From positions 1 through 64,000 of the forward strand of contig NZ_JAGQCE010000002.1 of NCBI RefSeq assembly GCF_024345995.1: a stretch of DNA of 64,000 bases, given 5' to 3'. Source of the stretch: Synechococcus sp. Cruz-7E5 (GTDB lineage Bacteria; Cyanobacteriota; Cyanobacteriia; PCC-6307; Cyanobiaceae). Made by a program: the position numbers and the translations under genes. The notes beneath the pieces were generated by a model. It was not told the DNA's origin. It saw only the letters and a program-made list of their open reading frames with translations, and searched no databases. Every line of letters starts with the position of its first letter. Position 1 is the stretch's first letter. Shown here piece by piece: positions 36,437-44,685 of this stretch.

Positions 36437-36946
36437 TCAGGGCCGGGGCGCCAGCGACCGCCGCGACTCCCACAACTCCTGCAGGCTGATGAAGCCATTG
36501 CTGTCCAGGTCGATCTTGGAGAACCGCCGGTTCAGCCAGGGAAAGGAACGTGCCTCCTGGCGGCTGAGCTGGCCGTCGCCGTTGCGGTCGGCCTGGGTGA
36601 ACACCGCGTGCAACCTCACCCCCAGGAGGGCCGGCTGACGGGGGGCCAGGTCGGTGGGCAGCAGGTAGCCCCGGCCCCGCTGATCCAGCCGCTCAAAATT
36701 GGTTTCCAGGTAGGGCTGGCCCCGGATTTCCTGGGGCGACAGCCTGCCGTCGCCATTGCGGTCCAGCCGCTCGAACCAGGCCTGCATCCGCTGGTGGTAC
36801 AACTGCAGCGAGCGGGCGTCCTGGGCGATCCCCGGTCCAGCCTGGCTGAGCAGCAGGGAGGCCAGCAGCAGCACCAGCCGCAGCGGATTGCTGCTGCTGC
36901 ACTCAGCCAGGTCGGGCCTCGTTCTGGAGCTGGTGGGCGACGCCAT
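36437..36946 (-). CDS. secreted EF-hand calcium-binding protein
   Basis: After a signal peptide (NPLRLVLLLASLLLSQAGPG, cleavage near IA-QD) the 169-residue protein carries four EF-hand-like loops: DRNGDGRLSPQE, DQRGRGYLLPTD, DRNGDGQLSRQE and DLDSNGFISLQE. Loops 1, 3 and 4 keep the acidic ligands at positions 1, 3, 5 and 12. Loop 2 has lost several and probably does not bind Ca2+. I chose the ATG at 36946, which leaves a 23-residue lead before the hydrophobic segment; an upstream ATG at 37015 is possible. It lies convergent to the preceding gene and divergent from the two-component pair. Its role may be external calcium binding, which is inference. Confidence 0.85.
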   Translation of the reverse strand: MASPTSSRTRPDLAECSSSNPLRLVLLLASLLLSQAGPGIAQDARSLQLYHQRMQAWFERLDRNGDGRLSPQEIRGQPYLETNFERLDQRGRGYLLPTDLAPRQPALLGVRLHAVFTQADRNGDGQLSRQEARSFPWLNRRFSKIDLDSNGFISLQELWESRRSLAPRP

Positions 36947-37129
36947 GGCGATCACCTTATGGAGGCCCGCGGGCCAGGACAGCCCCTGCGGCGGCGGCTG
37001 CAGGGACCAAGACATGACCGGACCTGTCTACTGAGCCAGGCAGTCACCTTTGGCAAGGCGCCCCGTGGGGGTGGCCCCTGGGCGCGGTGGGTTCCGCTCC
37101 ATACAGTCAGACCAGCTGCGGCCCCCGCC

Positions 37130-37855
37130 TTGAGCCGAACCCACACGATCTGGGTCGTCGATGACGACCCCGAATTACGCCAGTTGTTGGGTACATACCT
37201 CACCGACCAGGGCTATGAGGTGCGCTGTCTCACCGACGGCCGCCAGCTGATGGCCCGGCTGGAGTTCCAGCGTCCCGATCTGGTGGTGCTCGATCTGATG
37301 CTGCCTGGTGACGATGGCCTCACCCTGCTGCGACGCCTGCGCGACGCCAGCGACGATCTGCCCGTCGTGATGCTCACGGCCCGCGGCGAGGCCGTTGACC
37401 GGATCATCGGCCTGGAGCAGGGCGCCGATGACTACCTGGCCAAGCCGTTCCTGCCCCGGGAGCTGATGGCCCGCATCGAAGCGGTGCTGCGCCGCCGCGG
37501 CTCCCTGCCGGCCGGCACCCCCCTCGCCGATGGCGAGCTGGTGCAGTTCGGCGACAACGTGCTGGATCTCTCCGCCCGCACCCTGGAGCGGCAGAATCAG
37601 CCCGTGACGATCACCAGCGGCGAATTCAGCCTGCTGGCCGCCTTCGTGCAGCATCCGCACCGACCCCTTTCGCGGGAGCGGCTGATCGAGCTGGCCCGGG
37701 GTCCCGCCAGCGACACCGACACCCGCAGCATGGACGTGCAGGTGTCGCGGGTGAGGCGGCTGGTGGAGCCCGATCCGAGCCGGCCGCGCTACCTCCAGAC
37801 GGTCTGGGGCTACGGCTACGTCTTCGTGCCCGACGGCCAGCCCCGCAACCGCTGA
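37130..37855 (+). CDS. OmpR-family response regulator
   Basis: The 241-residue regulator has a receiver domain with acidic pair DDD (residues 11-13), phosphoacceptor D55 in DLVVLDLMLPGDDG, T83 and the conserved lysine in DDYLAKPF. It also has a winged-helix effector domain ending in RSMDVQVSRVRRLVEPD with TVWGYGYVF. Length and spacing are OmpR-like. No ATG is available near the domain start, so I take the TTG at 37130. The histidine kinase starts 3 bp after its stop, so the pair is certainly coexpressed. Target genes are unknown. Confidence 0.9.
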   Translation: MSRTHTIWVVDDDPELRQLLGTYLTDQGYEVRCLTDGRQLMARLEFQRPDLVVLDLMLPGDDGLTLLRRLRDASDDLPVVMLTARGEAVDRIIGLEQGADDYLAKPFLPRELMARIEAVLRRRGSLPAGTPLADGELVQFGDNVLDLSARTLERQNQPVTITSGEFSLLAAFVQHPHRPLSRERLIELARGPASDTDTRSMDVQVSRVRRLVEPDPSRPRYLQTVWGYGYVFVPDGQPRNR

Positions 37856-37858
37856 GCC

Positions 37859-39223
37859 ATGGCCCCCGTGATGCGCCCAGCTGCCCTGTCGTTGCGTCTG
37901 GGGGTGTTTTTTCTGGGGGGATGGGCCCTCAGCCTGGTGCTGCTTCAGGTCCTGCTCGGTACCCGGATCGGCCAGGCCCAGATCGCCCAGATGGCTCCCC
38001 AGGTGGCCCTGAACCTGAGGCTCTCGGAGCTGGCGCTGGAGCGCTTCCCGCCGGCCACGGTCTCCCAGCTCAGCGGGCTGCAGCTGGGGGTGGGACAGCC
38101 ACCGCGACGTCCCCGCAGCTGGGGCCTGCTCAGCCAGGGGGATGATGTTCGCCTGGAGCGGCAGGCCGACCAGCTCCAGCTGGAGCTCTGCCGCAGTCTG
38201 CCCCGCTGCCCTGAGGTGGTACCGAACCATGGTGCGGCCCGTGGTGTCTGGATCGAGCTGGCCTCACCCCTGGAGCCGGTCTGGCTCTATGCCTCCATCC
38301 GGCCCCGTTTCGGCTGGCCACCCGACCCGCTGCTGGTCACCCTCTCGCTGGCCAGCGGCAGTTTGATGGCGGGGGCCCTGTTCCTGCTGCTGGAGGTGCA
38401 GCGGCCGCTGCGGCAGCTGGAGAGAGCCCTGGCGCGGGTGGGCCTCGAGGCCCAGCCGGAGCCGATGCCCCAGCGGGGCGCTCCCGAAGTGCGCCGCCTG
38501 GCTCAGCGCTTCAACGCAATGCTCCTGCGCCTGGAGGAGAGTGAGCGGGAGCGAGCGACGATGCTTGCGGGGATCGCCCACGACCTCAAGACTCCGCTCA
38601 CGCGCCTGCGGCTGCGCCTGTCGCTGCTGGGGGATGCCTCCGCCAGCGCACGGGCCGGTGCCGATCTCGATGACCTCGAGCGGATCACCGGTCAGTTCCT
38701 GCTCTTCGCCGGCGGCGGGGGAGGGGAAACAGCGGTGAACGTGCCCCTCGCGGAGCTGCTGGCGGAGCTGGCCGCCCGTTACGACGGCCAGCCGGTGGAG
38801 CTGGATCTGGCCCCGGTCACTGCCACGGTTCAGCCGATCGCCCTGGGTCGAGCCGTGGCCAACCTGATCGACAATGCCCTCAGCTACGGGCAGCCGCCGG
38901 TGAGGCTGGTGCTGCGTGCCTGGCAGGACGACGGTTTCGAGCTGCAGGTGTGGGATCAGGGGGAGGGCATCGCTGAGGATCAGCGCTCCCAGGCGCTGAT
39001 GCCCTTCCAGCGCCTTGACGAGGCTCGCAGCGGCCACGGCCACTGCGGCCTGGGTCTGGCAATCGCCCAGCGGGTGGCCCGCACCCATGGCGGTGAATTG
39101 CGGCTGGGGGGTGAGCCCCTGGTGGATCTCTCGCCCCAGGAGGCTCCCGGCACGTTCTGCGTCAGCCTGTGCGGCCATTCCCTGGTCGCTGGACGTGTCA
39201 GGGCCTCAACAATCTGTCCTTAA
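37859..39223 (+). CDS. EnvZ-like sensor histidine kinase
   Basis: The 454-residue kinase has one membrane helix at residues 12-33, an extracytoplasmic loop of about 120 residues, and a second helix at 158-178. A HAMP-like linker precedes the H-box GIAHDLKTPLTRLRLRLSLL with H241. The ATPase part shows the N-box NLIDNALSYG, the G1 box WDQGEGIAED and the G2 box GHCGLGLAIAQRV. The loop is 3 bp from the response regulator on the same strand. The layout matches EnvZ (membrane sensor of osmotic or envelope signals), but the actual signal is unknown. Confidence 0.92.
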   Translation: MAPVMRPAALSLRLGVFFLGGWALSLVLLQVLLGTRIGQAQIAQMAPQVALNLRLSELALERFPPATVSQLSGLQLGVGQPPRRPRSWGLLSQGDDVRLERQADQLQLELCRSLPRCPEVVPNHGAARGVWIELASPLEPVWLYASIRPRFGWPPDPLLVTLSLASGSLMAGALFLLLEVQRPLRQLERALARVGLEAQPEPMPQRGAPEVRRLAQRFNAMLLRLEESERERATMLAGIAHDLKTPLTRLRLRLSLLGDASASARAGADLDDLERITGQFLLFAGGGGGETAVNVPLAELLAELAARYDGQPVELDLAPVTATVQPIALGRAVANLIDNALSYGQPPVRLVLRAWQDDGFELQVWDQGEGIAEDQRSQALMPFQRLDEARSGHGHCGLGLAIAQRVARTHGGELRLGGEPLVDLSPQEAPGTFCVSLCGHSLVAGRVRASTICP

Positions 39224-39289
39224 CCCACAGCCTGTTCAAGAGGATGCCTCTAGACAAGGGGCATCGTTGGGGGTTCGGAGCTGAGTTTG

Positions 39290-40297
39290 ATGGCTAAAGA
39301 CAAGAGCAAGAGTGAGGGTAAAAAGGGCAGCTCCGCCAAGCACGGCTCTGCCAAGACCAAGAGAAAGAAAGGGAGCCATGGAGACTCCGGCCTGGTCCCC
39401 GCCATGGTCAGCTCCCATTCCCCATTCACCCCCAACGGTGAGAATGATCGCTACCACCCCTCCCACCTGCTGGGGGAAAGTGAAGACGATCTGGGAGCTC
39501 CCCCCGAAGATAAAGCTGTCAAATTAAGCCGCAAATTCTACGAGAAAGAGCTGGAGAAACTCCAGGTTGAGCTGGTGAAGATGCAGTATTGGGTGAAGCA
39601 CGTTGGCTTTCGCCTGATTATTCTCTTTGAAGGCCGTGATGCCGCCGGCAAGGGTGGAGCGATCAAGCGCATCACCGAACCGCTTAATCCCCGGGGCTGC
39701 AATGTGGTCGCCCTGGGTACGCCCTCGGATCAGCAGCGCACCCAGTGGTATTTCCAGCGCTACGTCGAGCACTTCCCGGCAGCCGGAGAGATCGTCATGT
39801 TCGATCGCAGCTGGTACAACCGGGCTGGTGTGGAGCGGGTGATGGGCTTCTGCACGGAATCTCAGGTCGAGGAGTTCATGCAATCGGCCCCCCAGTTCGA
39901 GCGGATGCTAGTGCGTTCGGGAATTGTTCTGCTCAAATACTGGTTCTCAGTCAGCGATGAGGAGCAGGAAGTCCGTTTCCGCTCCCGGCTGGATGATCCG
40001 GCTCGTCGCTGGAAGCTTTCACCGATGGATCTCGAGTCACGTGACCGTTGGGTGGAGTTTTCCAAGGCCAAAGACCAGATGTTCGCGCATACCAATATCC
40101 CGGAGGCGCCGTGGTTCACCGTTGAGGCAGATGACAAGCGCCGAGCCCGCCTCAACTGTATTCGCCATCTGCTCTCCAAGATCCCCTACGAGGACATGAC
40201 CCCTGCACCCATTGAACTGCCTCCGCGCAAGACTGTTGGTGATTACCACCGCCCGCCGATGAACGAGCAGTTCTTCGTTCCCAACGCTTATCACTGA
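39290..40297 (+). CDS. ppk2: polyphosphate kinase 2
   Basis: PPK2 uses inorganic polyphosphate to phosphorylate nucleotides. The core (about residues 80-300) has Walker A FEGRDAAGKGGAIKRI, the lid region and FDRSWYNRAGVERVMGF with Walker B-like residues, then KYWFSVSDEEQEVRFRSRL and the terminal DDKRRARLNCIRHLL. These fit a single-domain class I PPK2. The first 80 residues are lysine/serine-rich and then carry a histidine/proline stretch, an unusual extension. ATG at 39290 is preferred to an overlapping TTG at 39287. It follows the two-component pair after 66 bp, but no functional link is shown. Confidence 0.94.
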   Translation: MAKDKSKSEGKKGSSAKHGSAKTKRKKGSHGDSGLVPAMVSSHSPFTPNGENDRYHPSHLLGESEDDLGAPPEDKAVKLSRKFYEKELEKLQVELVKMQYWVKHVGFRLIILFEGRDAAGKGGAIKRITEPLNPRGCNVVALGTPSDQQRTQWYFQRYVEHFPAAGEIVMFDRSWYNRAGVERVMGFCTESQVEEFMQSAPQFERMLVRSGIVLLKYWFSVSDEEQEVRFRSRLDDPARRWKLSPMDLESRDRWVEFSKAKDQMFAHTNIPEAPWFTVEADDKRRARLNCIRHLLSKIPYEDMTPAPIELPPRKTVGDYHRPPMNEQFFVPNAYH

Positions 40298-40332
40298 ATC
40301 CCCAAGCCCTCCCGCCCCATTGCCCCCTGGCC

Positions 40333-40695
40333 ATGATCAGCTCCGACGATGACCCGGCCCCGGGCCCGGACTCCTCCCAGCCCTCCCGGTCCGGCGAAGG
40401 ATCCGAGGACGCCCTGACCGTTCCCGCCACGGCCCCCTTGCGGGGTCCCGAGGGCAGCCTGCTCTACACGGGCAGCGATGGTCGCCAGTACATCGTCTGC
40501 GGGGATCCAGCCCAGGCCCTGGACCAGGAGCTGATGGCCTCCTTTCAGGCGCTGCGTTCGGGAGCCGAGGACCTGGAGGCCCTGATCCGTGGTGCCCAGG
40601 ACTGGGTGGAGCACGCAAGCGACCAGGGTCTGAGCCCGGAGGTGGCCCGCCGCACACTGCTCTCGCGTCTCAGGCAGGCCCTCGACGATCAATAG
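40333..40695 (+). CDS. small hypothetical protein
   Basis: The 120-residue protein has a disordered acidic/serine/proline N-terminus and then a compact domain starting SLLYTGSDGRQYIVCGDPAQ and ending with helices rich in charged residues. No known domain is recognised, but the part after residue 40 looks like a folded, conserved-type sequence. It follows ppk2 by 35 bp and is convergent with the 52-codon gene at 40702. Confidence 0.6.
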   Translation: MISSDDDPAPGPDSSQPSRSGEGSEDALTVPATAPLRGPEGSLLYTGSDGRQYIVCGDPAQALDQELMASFQALRSGAEDLEALIRGAQDWVEHASDQGLSPEVARRTLLSRLRQALDDQ

Positions 40696-40701
40696 GTCGG
40701 C

Positions 40702-40860
40702 TCAGTGGAGCCGCTCGAACCAGAAGCCTGCCAGCTGCCAGCTGCTCAAGAGAAAGATCAGCAGGAACACCCAGTTCAGCCAGGGGGGACGCTGCTTGTT
40801 CTCCAAACCCATCGGCCTCTGGCGGCGGCAACGGCCCAAACCTATCGGCTCGTCCGTCAT
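40702..40860 (-). CDS. 52-residue single-helix membrane protein
   Basis: On the minus strand the ATG at 40860 opens a 52-codon frame reading MTDEPIGLGRCRRQRPMGLE then NKQRPPWLNWVFLLIFLLSS and WQLAGFWFERLH, ending TGA at 40702. It has a basic N-terminus followed by one hydrophobic helix (residues about 27-45) rich in tryptophan and leucine. The pattern of a short cytoplasmic segment and one helix is convincing for a real small membrane protein. It starts 12 bp after the stop of the gene at 40873-41382 and probably shares its message. Function is unknown. Confidence 0.6.
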   Translation of the reverse strand: MTDEPIGLGRCRRQRPMGLENKQRPPWLNWVFLLIFLLSSWQLAGFWFERLH

Positions 40861-40872
40861 GGGGCACTCGGG

Positions 40873-41382
40873 TCAATCCCCGGGCTTCTGCGAGGCGCAG
40901 GGGACCAACTCCCCGGAGGAGTCGCTCTGACACAGCCCCCAGCGCTGGCCGCTGGCGTCATCCACCCAGCGCAGCACCTGCGGTCCGCCAGGGCTGCCAG
41001 GCCCGGCGGGCACGGTGATCACCGCCAGCCTGGCCCCGCCCCTGCGGTAGTCGAAGCGGCAATAGCCCCGCCCCGAGCCGGCGCAGCCACTGAGGCTGGC
41101 CAGGGTGCTGCCGGAGCGCTCCTGGTCAAGGGCATCGGCGCTGGCGGCCGGAGCGGGCCGCCAGCCCAGCTGCAGCAACCGCTGGTCGGCCGCGATGATC
41201 GGCTCACCCACCCGCAACAGGGATGCCAGGTCCAGGCTGTCGCTCCGGCGCTGCTGGGCCAGGGCCAGTCCGGCGCCGCCGAGCAGGACCAGCAACAGAA
41301 CGGCCCCCAGGGAGTGGCCGCCCCAGCACCCGATGGGACAGCTGGGGCATTGGGGAAGCGGACCTTTTCGAGCCGTTGCCAT
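40873..41382 (-). CDS. hypothetical protein with N-terminal membrane helix
   Basis: The 169-residue protein has a cysteine-containing lead (CPSCPIGCWGGH, two CxxC-like pairs), then a hydrophobic helix GAVLLLVLLGGAGLALA. A soluble extracytoplasmic part contains four further cysteines. No family is recognised. ATG 41382 is used; another ATG two codons upstream at 41388 is possible. Its ATG shares the CATG at 41380-41383 head-to-head with the + strand gene starting at 41381, which is unusual. Confidence 0.65.
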   Translation of the reverse strand: MATARKGPLPQCPSCPIGCWGGHSLGAVLLLVLLGGAGLALAQQRRSDSLDLASLLRVGEPIIAADQRLLQLGWRPAPAASADALDQERSGSTLASLSGCAGSGRGYCRFDYRRGGARLAVITVPAGPGSPGGPQVLRWVDDASGQRWGLCQSDSSGELVPCASQKPGD

Positions 41383-41785
41383 GGACATCCCCGCGGTGTA
41401 TTCCTTCCTGGGTTTTCCCGGCTGGGGACCTGTTCATCTCTATCTCCCCCATCAGGGGGATCCGGCCGGGGCGGCCCTGAGGCTGGGGGCTGCCCTCGAG
41501 GCCTGCCAGGCCGATGGGAACGGTCCCGGCGGGCTGGTGGCCGGTTTCCTGCGCTGCCATCTCCAGGCTGAACCCCTGGGATCTCCGGAGTTTCGCCGTG
41601 ATTGCCGCTACCGCTATCTGATCGTTTACAGGCCTCAGGGGCGCTGGGTGCTGCGGATCACCGCCTGGCGGCATCCGATCGCTGAGCAGGGCTGGCGGCG
41701 GCGTTGCGGACCGATCGAGCTGGATGGGTTCCTCAGGCGTTTCCATCCCTGCCGGGGGACGCAGCGGCTGGCTTGGTCCGCCTGA
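41381..41785 (+). CDS. hypothetical protein
   Basis: The 134-residue protein opens MDIPAVYSFLGFPGWGPVHL and has arginine-rich strands (RYRYLIVYRPQGRWVLRIT) in its second half. No domain is recognised, though the sequence composition looks like a folded protein. The ATG at 41381 overlaps the divergent start at 41382; GTG at 41396 would avoid this. The 3' end overlaps the convergent gene at 41733 by 53 bp, so at least one of these frames may be shorter than given. Confidence 0.55.
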   Translation: MDIPAVYSFLGFPGWGPVHLYLPHQGDPAGAALRLGAALEACQADGNGPGGLVAGFLRCHLQAEPLGSPEFRRDCRYRYLIVYRPQGRWVLRITAWRHPIAEQGWRRRCGPIELDGFLRRFHPCRGTQRLAWSA

Positions 41786-41942
41786 GGTCGTGGAGGCCTT
41801 CCAGCTGGTTGTAGACCGCCAGCAGCTGCGTGCGGATGTGATCGGTGTTCTCAAGCTTGGCCAGGTTGGCGAGGACCGCCTCGATCTGGTCCTTGCTGTC
41901 AATCAGCAACCGGCATTCACTGGTACCGGGTTCGTAACTCAT
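41733..41942 (-). CDS. small helical hypothetical protein
   Basis: The 69-residue protein starts MSYEPGTSECRLLIDSKDQI and is predicted almost entirely alpha-helical, with an amphipathic stretch VLANLAKLENTDHIRTQLLA. The C-terminal 20 residues overlap the end of the + strand gene at 41381-41785. An extension to ATG 42053 exists but its residues look random. No family is recognised. Confidence 0.55.
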   Translation of the reverse strand: MSYEPGTSECRLLIDSKDQIEAVLANLAKLENTDHIRTQLLAVYNQLEGLHDLRRTKPAAASPGRDGNA

Positions 41943-42049
41943 GGGGACTCGCGGGTGGGAAGGAACGGAATGGCGTACGCCCTCTGCATCGTGCTGGGAT
42001 AACCATCCAACGGAAAGGCTGGCGCTGCCGCTGTTGGATCGGTTGCATT

Positions 42050-42301
42050 TCATCCGATGTCATCCGGTCCTGACAGGCTGCTCAGCTGACGGGGCATCAG
42101 CACCAGGAACAGCCACCACCACAGCAGCACGCCTGTGGCGATTGGAACGGTAAGCCACCAGCGTCCGAGCCAGAACCAGCTGCCGGTGATCATGAGCACA
42201 CCGGTGAGCAGGATCGACCATGGCTGGCACCACCAGGGTTTGAGCTGCCAGATCGACACCGCCCCTGGCGCTGGGGCGGTGTTGCCGGGGGCATCGCTCA
42301 T
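42050..42301 (-). CDS. DUF6737-family membrane protein
   Basis: The 83-residue protein has the cyanobacterial pattern WQLKPWWCQPWSILLTGVLM. Two membrane helices follow (about residues 27-47 and 52-70), the second tryptophan-rich. I recall the family as DUF6737; function is unknown. It lies 13 bp upstream of the next leftward gene's start and may be expressed with its neighbours. Confidence 0.7.
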   Translation of the reverse strand: MSDAPGNTAPAPGAVSIWQLKPWWCQPWSILLTGVLMITGSWFWLGRWWLTVPIATGVLLWWWLFLVLMPRQLSSLSGPDDIG

Positions 42302-42314
42302 CGGTTAAGGATCA

Positions 42315-42557
42315 TCAGGAATGGAACAGCAGCACCAGGCCCATGCGCAACTGGTGGAACTCCCGTTCCTCACGGCTGAGATCCAGTCCCACATCTAGCC
42401 CTTCCTTGAGGGCGGCCTCGTAAGGGGGGATTGAGGGTGCTGCGCCAGCACGCCAGAGGGCGGCGATTCCCACGGGGGTGGCATGCCAGCTGAAGCATGG
42501 GGTGAGCCCGATCGAGGGTTCCTCGAGGGCGTCTTCGAGCAGGTCGCGGATCGGCAT
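42315..42557 (-). CDS. small conserved hypothetical protein
   Basis: The 80-residue protein reads MPIRDLLEDALEEPSIGLTP then a tryptophan-containing block, IAALWRAGAAPSIPPYEAALKE, and ends in LRMGLVLLFHS. No known domain is seen, but composition and the neat helical layout support coding. ATG 42557 is used; 42605 is an alternative. It lies 13 bp before the DUF6737 gene on the same strand. Confidence 0.6.
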   Translation of the reverse strand: MPIRDLLEDALEEPSIGLTPCFSWHATPVGIAALWRAGAAPSIPPYEAALKEGLDVGLDLSREEREFHQLRMGLVLLFHS

Positions 42558-42660
42558 GGCTGGCTGAGCTCCGTTCAGCATCCAGATCCAGGCCTGGGCA
42601 CGCAATCAGCTGAGAGTTTTCGTGATGTGATGGCATGGGCGCGGGCTCTACCCTGCCGCC

Positions 42661-43872
42661 ATGTCAGGACTCCCCAGCCGGATCGCCCTCGTGCATGAGT
42701 GGTTCACGCCCCGCTCGGTTGGGGGCTCTGAACTGGTGGTGCAGCAGATCGATCGGCTGCTTGGTGCGGGTCGCCCCGCCGCCAGCCTCTTTGCCCTTGT
42801 GGATGGGGAAAGTGACCGGCCGGGAAGCTGGCTGCAGGGTCGGCGCATCCAGACCAGCTTCATCCAGCGCCTGCCCTGGGGGGTGAGCCATGTGCAGCAC
42901 TACCTGCCTCTGCTTCCCCTGGCCATCGAGCAGCTGGATCTGGCCGGTTATCCCCTGGTGCTCAGCAGTAATCACCTGGTGGCCAAGGGGGTGCTCACCG
43001 GCCCGGACCAGCTCCACATCAGCTATGTGCACACACCGGTCCGCTACGCCTGGGACCAGATGCATGCATACCTTGCCGGTTCCGCCATCGCCCGCGGACC
43101 CCTGGGACCGTGGGTCCGCTGGCAGCTGCATCAGCTGCGTCAGTGGGATGTGAGCAGCAGTGCCCGGGTCGACCATCTGCTGGCCAACTCCAGCTTCACG
43201 GCGCGGCGGATCTGGCGCTGCTGGCGCCGTTCCAGCCAGGTGCTGCATCCGCCGGTGGAGGTGGACCGCTTCCGCCCGGACCTGCCCAGGGACGACTTCT
43301 ACCTCTCCCTCTGCCGCCTGGTGCCATACAAGCGGGTGGATCTGGTGATCGAGGCCTGCAACCGCCTGGGGCTTCCCCTGCTGGTGGTTGGTGACGGTCC
43401 GGAGCGCAGCCGCCTGCAGGCCCTGGCCGGCCCCACCGTGACCCTGCTGGGGTCATGCTCTGCCGAGCGGGTGACGGATCTGATGGGGCGCTGCAGGGCC
43501 TATCTCTACGCCGGTCTGGAGGATTTCGGCATCGCCCCGGTGGAGGCCATGGCCGCCGGGGCTCCTGTGATCGGCCTCGGTCAGGGGGGGCTGCTCGACA
43601 CGGTCCGCTGCCTGGCTTCAGGGACCCCCCATCCCACCGGCCTGCTGTTCGAGCAGCAGAGCGCCGCAGCCCTGGTCCAGGCCCTGGAGTATTTCGAGCA
43701 GGGACAGTTGTGGCACCGCCTGCCGGCGGAGCGCCAGCGCCAGTGGGCCGAGCGCTTTTCGCCGGAACGGTTCCGCCAGAGGCTGCAGGTGGTTCTGGAG
43801 CGTCGCTGGCAGGGGCATCAGCGGCGTCTGCAGCGCTGTGCCTCTGGGGTGAGTGACCGCGAAAGCTGGTGA
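42661..43872 (+). CDS. glycosyltransferase family 4
   Basis: The 403-residue protein is a GT-B fold retaining glycosyltransferase. The N-terminal domain has ALVHEWFTPRSVGGSELVVQ and the acceptor-side YVHTPVRYAWDQMHAYL. The C-terminal domain has DDFYLSLCRLVPYKRVDLVI and the donor-binding EDFGIAPVEAMAAGAPVIG (E-x7-E). It is followed after 44 bp by an initiating sugar-phosphate transferase, so both probably serve exopolysaccharide or O-antigen-like assembly. The specific sugar is not readable. Confidence 0.9.
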   Translation: MSGLPSRIALVHEWFTPRSVGGSELVVQQIDRLLGAGRPAASLFALVDGESDRPGSWLQGRRIQTSFIQRLPWGVSHVQHYLPLLPLAIEQLDLAGYPLVLSSNHLVAKGVLTGPDQLHISYVHTPVRYAWDQMHAYLAGSAIARGPLGPWVRWQLHQLRQWDVSSSARVDHLLANSSFTARRIWRCWRRSSQVLHPPVEVDRFRPDLPRDDFYLSLCRLVPYKRVDLVIEACNRLGLPLLVVGDGPERSRLQALAGPTVTLLGSCSAERVTDLMGRCRAYLYAGLEDFGIAPVEAMAAGAPVIGLGQGGLLDTVRCLASGTPHPTGLLFEQQSAAALVQALEYFEQGQLWHRLPAERQRQWAERFSPERFRQRLQVVLERRWQGHQRRLQRCASGVSDRESW

Positions 43873-43916
43873 GTGAACCAAACGATTTTTAGTATTCCGA
43901 CACCTCGGGGGCGTTG

Positions 43917-44675
43917 ATGTCCGGAACGTCACTCAGCGCTTACCAAGCCGCCGGCCCCGTTGCCCGGCCCCTGCACCTGGTTCCCCTGCCCGCGGTCGCT
44001 GATTCGATGACCACCGCGGTGCCCACGGCCGAGCAGTTGATCCGGGCGCAGTCGAAGCGCTCCCGCGTGCTCAAGCGCAGTGGCGACATTGTCTTCTCCC
44101 TGGCGGTTCTGGCCCTGGGCAGTCCCCTGCTGCTGCTGCTGGCGGTACTGGTGAAGCTCAGCTCGCCCGGGCCGGTGTTCTATGTGCAGCGCCGGATCGG
44201 CCGCGGTTACAAGGGTTTCGGCTGCATCAAGTTCCGCACGATGCGCAAGGACGCCGACCGCATCCTCAAGACCCTGCTGGAGCAGTCGCCGGAACTCAAG
44301 GCGGAGTTCAAAAAAGACTTCAAGCTCAAGGCCGACCCACGCATCACCCCAATCGGGGGCTTCCTGCGCCGCTCCAGTCTCGATGAGCTGCCCCAGTTCA
44401 TCAATGTGCTCAGGGGCCAGATGAGCGTGGTCGGGCCGCGGCCGATCGTCTGGGATGAACTGGAGCGCTACGGCCGCCAGATGGATGAGGTGCTGGCGGT
44501 CCGTCCTGGACTCACCGGTCTCTGGCAGGTGTCGGGGCGCAACAACCTCAGCTACAAGGCCCGGGTCCAGCTTGATGTCAGCTATGCCCGCCGCCGCACT
44601 GTCCAGCTGGATCTGGCGATCATTCTGCGCACGGTGGGGGTGATCCTCTACCCGCGTGATCGCGGCGCCTACTGA
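43917..44675 (+). CDS. undecaprenyl-phosphate sugar-phosphate transferase (WbaP/WcaJ type)
   Basis: This integral-membrane enzyme starts polysaccharide repeat synthesis by placing a sugar-1-phosphate on undecaprenyl phosphate. The 252-residue protein has one membrane segment near residues 52-73 and the catalytic domain with KLSSPGPVFYVQRRIGRGYK, KFRTMRKDAD, RSSLDELPQFINVLRGQMS, VVGPRP and PGLTGLWQVSGRN. The DELPQF motif and the SVVGPRP turn are diagnostic. There is no extra N-terminal membrane domain, so it is the short form. It follows the GT4 gene on the same strand. Confidence 0.93.
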   Translation: MSGTSLSAYQAAGPVARPLHLVPLPAVADSMTTAVPTAEQLIRAQSKRSRVLKRSGDIVFSLAVLALGSPLLLLLAVLVKLSSPGPVFYVQRRIGRGYKGFGCIKFRTMRKDADRILKTLLEQSPELKAEFKKDFKLKADPRITPIGGFLRRSSLDELPQFINVLRGQMSVVGPRPIVWDELERYGRQMDEVLAVRPGLTGLWQVSGRNNLSYKARVQLDVSYARRRTVQLDLAIILRTVGVILYPRDRGAY

Positions 44676-44685
44676 GCCCCTCGCC

